DNA of 5,959 bases from Chloroflexota bacterium (GTDB lineage Bacteria > Chloroflexota > UBA6077 > CF-72): positions 1 to 5,959 of the forward strand of contig JAFAWJ010000339.1 of NCBI GenBank assembly GCA_019242065.1. Direction: 5' to 3'. This document shows, in pieces, positions 1-5,688 of this stretch (its first letter is position 1; every line of letters starts with the position of its first letter). The notes under the pieces were generated by a model, which saw nothing but the letters and a program-made list of their open reading frames with translations, did not search any database and was not told where the DNA came from. Made by a program: the position numbers and the translations under genes.

Positions 1-1
1 C

Positions 2-2395
2 GCAGCCCTCGAACTGGTCAACCTGCAGGCCGAGGCGTTCGGCAACACCTACTACGCCGCGGCCGTCCAGAGCATGCTCGCCAGCTGGCACAACTTCTTT
101 TTCGTGTCCTCCGACCTGGGCGGCTTCGTGTCGGTGGACAAGCCACCCCTGGGTCTGTGGATCCAGGTGCTCAGCGCGAAGCTCCTCGGCTTCAACGGCG
201 TGGCGCTGCTCCTGCCGCAAGCGCTGGCCGGCATCGCCAGCGTCGCGTTGCTGTACTGGCTCGTGCGGCGCGTCCACGGCGGAGCGGCGGGCCTGATCGC
301 CGCGGCGGCGCTGGCCGTCATGCCGATTTCGGTGGTCACCGCGCGCAACAACACCATGGACGCGACGCTGGTGCTGACGCTGCTGGTCGCCGCGTGGCTG
401 GTCAGCCTGGCGGCGGAGTCTGGACGGCTGAGTCTACTCCTGCTGTCGGCGGCCGTGGTGGGCCTGGCCTTCAACATCAAGATGCTCCAGGCGTACCTGG
501 TGGTGCCTGGCTACGCGCTGGCGTATTTCTTTTTTGCGCCGCTCACGTGGCGGCGCAAGCTGGTCGACCTCTCGGCGGCGGGTGCTGTGCTGCTGGTGGT
601 GTCGCTGGCGTGGTGCGTGGCGGTGGACCTCACGCCCGCCAGTATGCGGCCGTACGTCGGCTCCAGTGGGTCCAATTCGGCGATCGCCCTGGCGCTGACC
701 TATAACGGCCTGGGCCGGGTCACGCAAGCGATCGCGCCGTGGCTGACGGCGCTGCACATCAGCGTGCCGCTCGACCTCGACAACATGCCCGGTATGGCGC
801 CAGGCATTGGCAACCCCAGCCTGTCGCGGCTGTTCACCCCGTCGCTGGCGGGCCAAGCCAGCTGGCTGCTAGCCCCTGCCCTCCTGGGCACGATGCTCGC
901 CGCCGCGGCCCTCTGGCTGGCACGCCGTGACCGATCGGGGCAGGTTCGCAGCCAGGCCGTGGCCGTCATGGTTTGGGGCGGATGGCTGCTGGCCTGCGGC
1001 GCGTACTTCAGCTTCGCGCGCTTCTATCACACCTATTACCTGACCATGCTCGGCCCGGCCATCGCGGCCCTGGTCGGCATCGGCCTGATCGTGCTGTGGC
1101 GCGCCTACGTGCGCGGCGAGCCGCTGGGGTGGGGCCTGCCCCTGGTCCTGTGGGCCAGCGGCGTGCTGCAGGTCCACTTCACGAGTGCGTCCTCCCAGTG
1201 GCAGACGCGCCTGGAGCCATGGATCCTGGCGACGACCATCGGCGCCTCGCTGATCCTGATCGGCGCCCGCCTGGTGCGGACCAGCGTGAGCGTCCAGGGG
1301 GCAGCGATGAGCATCGCGGTGGTCGGCCTGCTGATCGCGCCGACGGTCTGGTCGGTGACATCCGTGCAGAACGGCGCCGGTGGCGCGTGGCTGCCCTCCG
1401 CAAGTCCCGGCGGCGCGGGCTTTGGCCCAGGCAACTTCGGCGGCCCGCCGTCCGGCGGTTTCGGCGCCGCCCCAGGCGGCAATCCGAGGTCAGGCGGCTT
1501 CGGCAACTCCAGCGGTAACCCACCCGCGAATGGTGTCGGTGGCTCAGGCGGTGGTCCATCCGCCGGCGCCGCAACCAGTGGCAGTGGCGGAGCTAGCGCA
1601 ACTGGTGGCAGCAGCGGGGCAAGCACAGCGAGTGCTGGCTCCGGCGCCAGCCCGGCCAGTGGCGATTTCGGCGCTCGCGCAGCCGGTGGCAGTGGCGGCT
1701 CAAGCGCAGCCAGCAACAACGCCGGCGCCACCGCAGCTGGTGGCAATGGCGGAGCCAGCGCGGCCAGTGCCAGTGGCGGAGCCAGCACGCCCAGTGGCAC
1801 CGGCGGCTCAAGCGCAGCGGGTGGCGGCTCCAGCGCAGGCGCTGGCAATGGCGGAGCCGGCGCACCGAGTGGCGGCTCCAGCGCAGCCGCGACTGGCGGT
1901 GGAGCGCCCACTGGCTTCGGCCGCGGCGCACCGGGTGGCTTCGCCCGCGGCGGCGGCGGCCAGAACTTTGGCGGTGGCCCAGGTGGCGGCGGCGTGGGCG
2001 CCATGACCTTCGCCGGCCAGAACTGGGACCCCCTCGACTCCAGTCTCGTAACGTACCTGGAATCCCAACAAGGCACCACCACCTACCTGGCCGCGACCGC
2101 CACCTCCAGTTACGCCAGCGTGCTGACCCTGCTCACCAACCAACCCGTGATGGCCCTCGGCGGCTACCAGGGCTGGGATCGCATCCTCGACCCCACCCAG
2201 CTCGCGGTACTCGTCCACAACAACACCATCCGCTTTTTCCTCCTCTCAGCCAACTCCACTGGCGGCCGCGGCCAGAACCAGGACGCGACGGCGGACCTCA
2301 CCGCCTGGGTAGAAGCCAACTGCTCAGCCTCAACCTGGCAAGGCCAAACCCCCGGTGACCTCCAGCTGTACGACTGCGCCAGCCCCTCAAGCTGA
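2..2395 (+). CDS. ArnT-type family 39 glycosyltransferase with Gly-rich linker (5' partial)
   Basis: This is a polytopic membrane glycosyltransferase of the GT39/ArnT/PMT class, which transfers a sugar from a polyprenyl-phosphate carrier on the outer membrane face; the acceptor is unknown. The frame is open from base 2 (797 residues visible). The ATG at 74 is internal, because conserved sequence precedes it (NLQAEAFGNTYYAAAVQSM, residues 7-25). The usual first helix and true start are therefore upstream of the window. Residues 40-53 hold the conserved VDKPPLGLW motif, and RNNTMD (115-120) and YNGLGRV (234-240) are also typical of the family. About ten hydrophobic segments lie between residues 66 and 453, including HTYYLTMLGPAIAALVGIG (343-361). 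Residues about 458-667 form a low-complexity Gly/Ser/Ala/Asn linker. Residues 668-797 form a conserved C-terminal domain (SLVTYLESQQGTTTYLAAT, PVMALGGYQGWD, IRFFLL, a Cys pair near the end), probably extracytoplasmic. Family assignment is firm; sugar and acceptor are not predictable. Confidence 0.93.
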   Translation, partial: AALELVNLQAEAFGNTYYAAAVQSMLASWHNFFFVSSDLGGFVSVDKPPLGLWIQVLSAKLLGFNGVALLLPQALAGIASVALLYWLVRRVHGGAAGLIAAAALAVMPISVVTARNNTMDATLVLTLLVAAWLVSLAAESGRLSLLLLSAAVVGLAFNIKMLQAYLVVPGYALAYFFFAPLTWRRKLVDLSAAGAVLLVVSLAWCVAVDLTPASMRPYVGSSGSNSAIALALTYNGLGRVTQAIAPWLTALHISVPLDLDNMPGMAPGIGNPSLSRLFTPSLAGQASWLLAPALLGTMLAAAALWLARRDRSGQVRSQAVAVMVWGGWLLACGAYFSFARFYHTYYLTMLGPAIAALVGIGLIVLWRAYVRGEPLGWGLPLVLWASGVLQVHFTSASSQWQTRLEPWILATTIGASLILIGARLVRTSVSVQGAAMSIAVVGLLIAPTVWSVTSVQNGAGGAWLPSASPGGAGFGPGNFGGPPSGGFGAAPGGNPRSGGFGNSSGNPPANGVGGSGGGPSAGAATSGSGGASATGGSSGASTASAGSGASPASGDFGARAAGGSGGSSAASNNAGATAAGGNGGASAASASGGASTPSGTGGSSAAGGGSSAGAGNGGAGAPSGGSSAAATGGGAPTGFGRGAPGGFARGGGGQNFGGGPGGGGVGAMTFAGQNWDPLDSSLVTYLESQQGTTTYLAATATSSYASVLTLLTNQPVMALGGYQGWDRILDPTQLAVLVHNNTIRFFLLSANSTGGRGQNQDATADLTAWVEANCSASTWQGQTPGDLQLYDCASPSS
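1375..2002 (+). repeat. Degenerate Gly/Ser/Ala-coding repeat tract inside the glycosyltransferase gene
   Basis: About 630 bases encode a linker of roughly 210 residues built mostly from G, S, A, N, T and P. Related short units recur at the DNA level: GGCGGCTCAAGCGCAGC at about 1694-1710 and 1802-1818, and GGCGGCTCCAGCGCAG at about 1823-1838 and 1871-1886, with variants such as GGCGGAGCCAGC near 1748 and 1774. The spacing is irregular and the units have diverged, so this is not a clean tandem array. The flanks of the tract are richer in Phe-Gly (GFGPGNFGG, GFGRGAPGGFARGGGG). The tract joins the membrane part to the C-terminal domain and looks like a flexible spacer. Its repetitive nature creates long open frames in other frames and on the opposite strand that are not genes. 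Confidence 0.85.
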
Positions 2396-2504
2396 GCAGG
2401 AGCTGAGCCAGTGAACCGTCACCCCAGAATTCAGGACCCCGGACCCACGTTGCCGAGCGAAAGCCACCACCGACAACTCGGTAGCGCCACGCTGACGGAG
2501 CGCC

Positions 2505-2508
2505 GGAG
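2505..2508 (+). promoter_or_regulatory. Ribosome binding site of the second glycosyltransferase
   Basis: GGAG lies 11 bases before the ATG at 2520. It supports this start, which also places the first hydrophobic helix near the N-terminus. No clear promoter or terminator is seen in the 124-base gap after the preceding gene, so the two glycosyltransferases may be co-transcribed. Confidence 0.6.
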
Positions 2509-2519
2509 CTGACAGAGAC

Positions 2520-3851
2520 ATGCGCAACGCCGAGGAGCGCGCCAAAGCCTGGCTGGTCCACTCCTGGCTGACCGTCGCCGCCATCCTGCTGCTTGCGCTC
2601 GCCGTCGCCATCCGAGCCGCCGCCCTGCCCTTCCAGGGCTGGGACTACAAAGACTATTTCCAGCACTGGTTCGCCACACTCGCCGACTCACCCGGACTGA
2701 CCGCCTTTTCCCAGACCACGTTTTCGGACTACACGCCGCCGTACCTGTACCTGCTGAAGCTCGGCGGCATGCTGTTCCCGTCGCAGCCACTGCTGGTGGT
2801 CAAAGGCATATCGTGGATATTCGAAGCCGCGCTCGCACTCGGAGTGTATGCACTTGTGCGGAGAAGGCACCCCACCTCGAGCTGGGCTCCGCTAGCCGCC
2901 GCCGCACTCGTCGTCTTCGGCCCAACGGTCCTGCTCGACGGCTCCATCTGGGGCCAGTCAGAAGCGCTCTATACGTCGCTGCTGGTCTTCAGTCTCTACT
3001 GGGTCATGTGCGACCGGAACATGCTCGCGTTCGTGTGTTTCGCATTCGCGTTCGCCTTCAAGGCCCAGGCCGTATTCTTCTTGCCGCTGCTGGTGGTGCT
3101 CTATTTCCGGCGGCGCATCTCGGTGGCCCTGTTCGGGCTGATTCCCCTCGTGTACATCCTGATGGTGCTGCCGGCCGTCTTGAACGGCATGCATGTGGGC
3201 ACCGCCCTGGGCGTGTACTTCAACCAGGCCAGCTTCTACAAAAAGCTGGCGATGAATGCCCCGACGATCTACGCCTGGATCCCTGACCGCTACTACGACG
3301 TGTTTCTGTGGTTCGGGCTGGCGTGGGCCGCCGCCGCCGGACTGGCGCTCATCTCGGCGTGCATTGTCTCCCGGCGACGCTTCCACGATCTGGATTGGCT
3401 GCGTCTGGCCCTCGCGCTCGTACTGGTGCTGCCCTTTTTCACACCCGCCATGCACGACCGCTACTTCTATCCGGCCGACATCCTCTCGCTGGTGTACGCC
3501 TTCTATGTTCCGCGCCGCTTCTACCTGCCGATCCTGGTGACGGGCATTTCGGTGCTGAGCTACTTGCCGTTCCTGTTCAACACCGAAGTCCTACCCGTCA
3601 AGGATCTGACGCTGGTCATGCTGCTGCCCGTTGGCATCGTGGTGTACGACCTGTACACCGCGCTGTTTAGCGGTCCAGTCGATCGGTCGGCATATACACC
3701 GACACGAGGATGGCGACGCCTCCAAGCGCCAGACCTATTCCTGCAATCCACACCAGCAGCTCCGGGTAGACCACGACCAGGATCCCCAGGATCACCAACA
3801 GAAGTCCCAGCACCGTCGCAACCACAGGACTGGCACGTGCCCGCTCGATGA
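2520..3851 (+). CDS. GT-C-fold integral membrane glycosyltransferase (mannosyltransferase-like)
   Basis: A 443-residue polytopic protein resembling bacterial GT-C mannosyl/glucosyltransferase-like membrane proteins. These use polyprenyl-phosphate sugars outside the cytoplasmic membrane. Features in order: N-terminal helix about 16-36; first-loop acidic motif WDYKDYFQHW (41-50), where GT-C enzymes carry the catalytic or metal-binding Asp; SDYTPPYLYLLKLGG (69-83), the counterpart of the common DYPPGYLYLL motif; LLDGSIWGQSEALYTSLL (138-155), matching the GxxWGQxDxxY signature; an AFKAQAVFFLPLL segment (179-191); and MHDRYFYPADILSLVYAFY (311-329), a conserved late motif. The final recognisable helix ends near residue 384. 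The last 61 residues are Pro/Gly/Arg-rich, unlike the rest, and are encoded opposite the convergent small membrane gene. It lies 124 bases downstream of another envelope glycosyltransferase on the same strand. Donor and acceptor are unknown. Confidence 0.9.
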   Translation: MRNAEERAKAWLVHSWLTVAAILLLALAVAIRAAALPFQGWDYKDYFQHWFATLADSPGLTAFSQTTFSDYTPPYLYLLKLGGMLFPSQPLLVVKGISWIFEAALALGVYALVRRRHPTSSWAPLAAAALVVFGPTVLLDGSIWGQSEALYTSLLVFSLYWVMCDRNMLAFVCFAFAFAFKAQAVFFLPLLVVLYFRRRISVALFGLIPLVYILMVLPAVLNGMHVGTALGVYFNQASFYKKLAMNAPTIYAWIPDRYYDVFLWFGLAWAAAAGLALISACIVSRRRFHDLDWLRLALALVLVLPFFTPAMHDRYFYPADILSLVYAFYVPRRFYLPILVTGISVLSYLPFLFNTEVLPVKDLTLVMLLPVGIVVYDLYTALFSGPVDRSAYTPTRGWRRLQAPDLFLQSTPAAPGRPRPGSPGSPTEVPAPSQPQDWHVPAR

Positions 3852-3861
3852 AAGTCAGCAC
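3667..3861 (-). CDS. Small two-helix membrane protein (DUF3096-like) of the Asp23 operon
   Basis: This 64-residue protein starts at GTG and has two hydrophobic segments, about residues 13-31 and 36-56, joined by a short turn (YPELLVW). The pattern, glycine-containing helices around a central Tyr-Pro, resembles the DUF3096 family of very small membrane proteins of unknown function. DUF2273, the small membrane protein often beside amaP and asp23 in Firmicutes, is the alternative. It is the last gene of the minus-strand cluster, 24 bases after the amaP-like stop, and has a good ribosome binding site, so it is probably real. Its entire 3' part lies opposite the tail of the convergent glycosyltransferase. 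A role in helping anchor or organise the Asp23 layer is inferred from position only. Confidence 0.72.
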   Translation of the reverse strand: MLTFIERARASPVVATVLGLLLVILGILVVVYPELLVWIAGIGLALGGVAILVSVYMPTDRLDR

Positions 3862-3872
3862 TGATCCGCTCG

Positions 3873-3878
3873 CTCCTT
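3873..3878 (-). promoter_or_regulatory. Ribosome binding site of the small membrane protein
   Basis: On the minus strand AAGGAG sits 11 bases before the GTG at 3861. It lies between the amaP-like stop and this start. It is the main evidence that the 64-codon frame is translated rather than being a shadow of the opposite-strand glycosyltransferase. Confidence 0.65.
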
Positions 3879-3885
3879 GTCCGGT

Positions 3886-4467
3886 CTACTCCACCCGGCG
3901 CCGCCGTCGCGGGACGACCAGGGGTGCTACTTGCGCATCCACCGACACCTCGGTGACCGTCATGCCGACGTGATGCTGGACTGCCGTCTTGAGACGCTCG
4001 CGCAGCTCGCGCGTCAGGTCGGGCACGCTGGACGCCGGATCAACCGCCACCTGACATTCGATCCGCAGCCCCTGCGGCTGTTGTTCGACGTGCGAGTGCG
4101 CTGATTTGACGCCAGCGACCTGACCAGCCTCACGATCCACCAGTTCCCGCACTCCGTCGAGTGCCACGGTGACGGTCCCTAACTCGTCCTCTTTCAGCGT
4201 GATGCGGCGCGCCCCGCGCCGCACGCGAAGCTCGAGGACCAGCAACACGATGGCCAGCACCATCAGCACCACGCAGATGCCAATCGTCCAGCCCATGCGC
4301 GTCGGGTCGAGATTCGAATACGGCGCCAGGTGATCCGCCACCCACACGCTCGACGCTGCAATCTGGGCGGGCTGGATCACGCCGAGCGCGGTCAGCAGCA
4401 CCGCGCCGGCGGCGACCAGCACCACCAGCGCCAGCAGGATAATCAGCAGCCGATTGAAAACGCCCAC
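3886..4467 (-). CDS. amaP: Alkaline shock response membrane anchor protein AmaP-like
   Basis: A 193-residue protein with the AmaP layout: two N-terminal membrane helices (about 6-30 and 60-82) followed by a cytoplasmic region. Its segments LGTVTVALDGVRELVDREA (96-114), GLRIECQVAVDPASSVPDL (133-151) and a late MTVTEVSVDAQV (169-180) follow the strand and helix pattern of Asp23 domains. In Staphylococcus aureus AmaP tethers Asp23 at the membrane, and the same role is inferred here. The protein ends in a basic stretch (RRRRRVE). The GTG start directly follows the TAG of the preceding gene with no base between, which suggests translational coupling; the local Shine-Dalgarno sequence is weak. It is the third gene of a four-gene minus-strand operon. 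The symbol is given by family resemblance and context. Confidence 0.82.
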   Translation of the reverse strand: MGVFNRLLIILLALVVLVAAGAVLLTALGVIQPAQIAASSVWVADHLAPYSNLDPTRMGWTIGICVVLMVLAIVLLVLELRVRRGARRITLKEDELGTVTVALDGVRELVDREAGQVAGVKSAHSHVEQQPQGLRIECQVAVDPASSVPDLTRELRERLKTAVQHHVGMTVTEVSVDAQVAPLVVPRRRRRVE

Positions 4468-4839
4468 CTAGCTGTGGTCTGGGTCGATCCGCATATCGTC
4501 GAACACGACGTCGATCCTTCCTGGCGCACGGCCACGCGCAGCTTCGACCGTGCGCCGGATTGCCTTGCGGATGCTCGCCGCCAGCTCGCCCAGGACGAGC
4601 GAGTCGGTATACACGGCGCACACATGCACCTCAATGTCCACGGAGCCATCGTCCCGGACGCTGACGGCGACGCCCGGGACTCGCTCACCACCACCGTACG
4701 TCGCCACGCCGCCGATGGCGGCGTGGCTGACCTCGGCGACGCCCGGAACGGCCTGGACCGCGGCGATGATGGCCCGCGCGAGAGCCACCTTGTTCGACAG
4801 CACGTCGCCACGCTCCATGGCCGGAGTTGCTACCGCCAC
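4468..4839 (-). CDS. Small Asp23/Gls24-like protein (second copy)
   Basis: A 123-residue soluble protein without membrane helices or signal peptide. It resembles a divergent Asp23/Gls24 domain: an N-terminal helix with AVQAVPGVAEV (27-37), then GVAVSVRDDGSVDIEVHVCAVYTDS (56-80), a helix with LGELAASIRKAIRRTVEAA (83-101) and a closing IDVVFDDMRID strand (109-119). The same order of elements appears in the upstream asp23-like protein, so it is probably a paralogue; no alignment score was computed. The start chosen is GTG at 4839, nine bases after the previous stop. An ATG at 4818 (residue 8) is an alternative, and neither has a strong ribosome binding site. Its tight packing between asp23-like and amaP-like genes implies a shared role in the membrane-associated envelope-stress assembly. 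Confidence 0.78.
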   Translation of the reverse strand: MAVATPAMERGDVLSNKVALARAIIAAVQAVPGVAEVSHAAIGGVATYGGGERVPGVAVSVRDDGSVDIEVHVCAVYTDSLVLGELAASIRKAIRRTVEAARGRAPGRIDVVFDDMRIDPDHS

Positions 4840-4848
4840 CCGCGGCGC

Positions 4849-5325
4849 TTACTCAACCCTGCGCTCGGATCGCTGAGGGACCTCTTCCTCAGGGAAATAC
4901 AGGTCGACGACGTCGATGTTGACCTCTTTGACGCGCAGGCCGGTCATGGTCTGCAGGCGGTCCATCACGTTGCTGCGGACCTCTACCGCCAGGTTCGGGA
5001 TACTGATGCCATACTCCACGGTCAGCCGAAAATCGACGGCCGCCTCGCGCTCGCCGACCTCGACGGTCACGCCCGCGCTGCGCGCATCGGCGCGACCGAC
5101 GCGCTGAGCGATACCAGACACGGCGGCGCCGACGCCCTGGCCGACGAGCTCGTGGACACCCGGCACTTCGCGAGCGGCAATGCCGGCGATCTTGGAGACC
5201 ACCACGTCCGCGATGGTCGTCTTGCCTTCGGGGGTGACGAGCTCGGTGGCCCGCGGTCGGGGCACCGCCACATCGCCGCCCGGCCCGTTGGTCTGCAGTT
5301 GGGTCTCGTCTGATGTCAATGTCAT
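4849..5325 (-). CDS. asp23: Asp23/Gls24 family envelope stress response protein
   Basis: A 158-residue canonical Asp23/Gls24 protein, a cytoplasmic protein that in Gram-positive bacteria forms a layer at the membrane and is linked to envelope or alkaline stress. Visible hallmarks: GKTTIADVVVSKIAGIAAREVPGV (34-57), a glycine-rich turn (VGQGVGAAVSG), GVTVEVGEREAAVDFRLTVEYG (85-106), NLAVEVRSNVMDRLQTMTGL (111-130) and VKEVNIDVVDLYFP (132-145). The frame is open upstream to 5517, but the ATG at 5325 is chosen because a strong AGGAGG precedes it and the homologous region begins soon after. The N-terminal 30 residues look disordered. It is the first gene of the minus-strand operon, followed after nine bases by a second Asp23-like gene, then an amaP-like anchor and a small membrane protein. 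The symbol is given by family, not by proven orthology. Confidence 0.92.
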   Translation of the reverse strand: MTLTSDETQLQTNGPGGDVAVPRPRATELVTPEGKTTIADVVVSKIAGIAAREVPGVHELVGQGVGAAVSGIAQRVGRADARSAGVTVEVGEREAAVDFRLTVEYGISIPNLAVEVRSNVMDRLQTMTGLRVKEVNIDVVDLYFPEEEVPQRSERRVE

Positions 5326-5330
5326 GATGA

Positions 5331-5336
5331 CCTCCT
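5331..5336 (-). promoter_or_regulatory. Strong ribosome binding site deciding the asp23 start
   Basis: On the minus strand AGGAGG stands five bases before the ATG at 5325. This near-perfect site fixes the start 64 codons downstream of the longest possible in-frame start at 5517. Confidence 0.88.
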
Positions 5337-5401
5337 GTCGAAGCCGCCAGCGAGCCATGCCGCGCCCTGACCAACCCTCGAACGTCCGCGGCGGCGCGTA
5401 T

Positions 5402-5407
5402 ATTGTA
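5402..5407 (-). promoter_or_regulatory. Candidate -10 element of the asp23 operon
   Basis: On the minus strand TACAAT (five of six matches to TATAAT) lies in a short AT-rich island, GTACAATATAC, in otherwise very GC-rich DNA, about 75 bases before the asp23 ATG. No convincing -35 hexamer is found 16-18 bases upstream, so the promoter may use another sigma factor or an activator. Read on the plus strand the same island gives TATATT (5399-5404), a possible -10 in the opposite direction. The call rests on the composition contrast and position. Confidence 0.35.
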
Positions 5408-5688
5408 CCCACCAGCATCCTCGACGCCGCCCTCCACCTCCTCAGCACGCTGCTCGCCGTCGACCCCGCGCCCCGATCACGGCCGTGTCGTGCCGCGGGC
5501 AGTTGCCGCACGTGCACGCCGAGCGCGGCCCGACGCCGTCAGAGCCGCCGCAAGATCATGGCCGAGATGATCGCCGCGACGACGCAAGCAGTCGACTGCA
5601 CACTCGCCGCCCCCAGCGAGTCGATCCGGCTGGAGGACTCGTCAGACGCACTGCAGCAGTGGCTACCCGCCACCACAGGCGACGCGGC

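Larger units (their letters stand above)
5326..5688. other. Intergenic spacer between the asp23 operon and the hydrolase
   Basis: This 363-base stretch lies between divergently oriented genes. Its left part holds the asp23 ribosome binding site and an AT-rich promoter-like island near 5398-5408. A plus-strand frame of 44 codons (ATG at 5558, stop at 5690-5692) overlaps the hydrolase GTG by GTGA, but it has no ribosome binding site and no recognisable protein features. A minus-strand open frame across 5539-5904 is a shadow of the hydrolase. No RNA gene, terminator hairpin or repeat was recognised. Confidence 0.6.

Noticed and set aside
1380..2006. Plus-strand 208-codon frame rich in Ala, Pro, Val and Gln
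   Set aside because: It is an out-of-frame reading of the repetitive linker; no ribosome binding site or family match.
1105..2082. Long minus-strand open frame of 325 codons opposite the glycosyltransferase
   Set aside because: Its Pro/Leu/Ala repeats are the mirror of the Gly/Ser/Ala tract on the plus strand; no domain is recognisable and the plus-strand protein is well conserved on both sides.
2469..2482. Small inverted repeat ACCGA-CAAC-TCGGT between the two glycosyltransferase genes
   Set aside because: A five-base stem with no T tract is too weak to call a terminator.
4330..5313. Plus-strand 327-codon open frame across the asp23 operon
   Set aside because: It has low-complexity His/Asp/Arg-rich sequence typical of an antisense shadow in GC-rich DNA, while the minus strand encodes three recognisable proteins.
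5326..5517. Upstream extension of asp23 by 64 codons
   Set aside because: A strong AGGAGG five bases before the ATG at 5325 and the Arg-rich, unconserved look of the extension favour the shorter protein.
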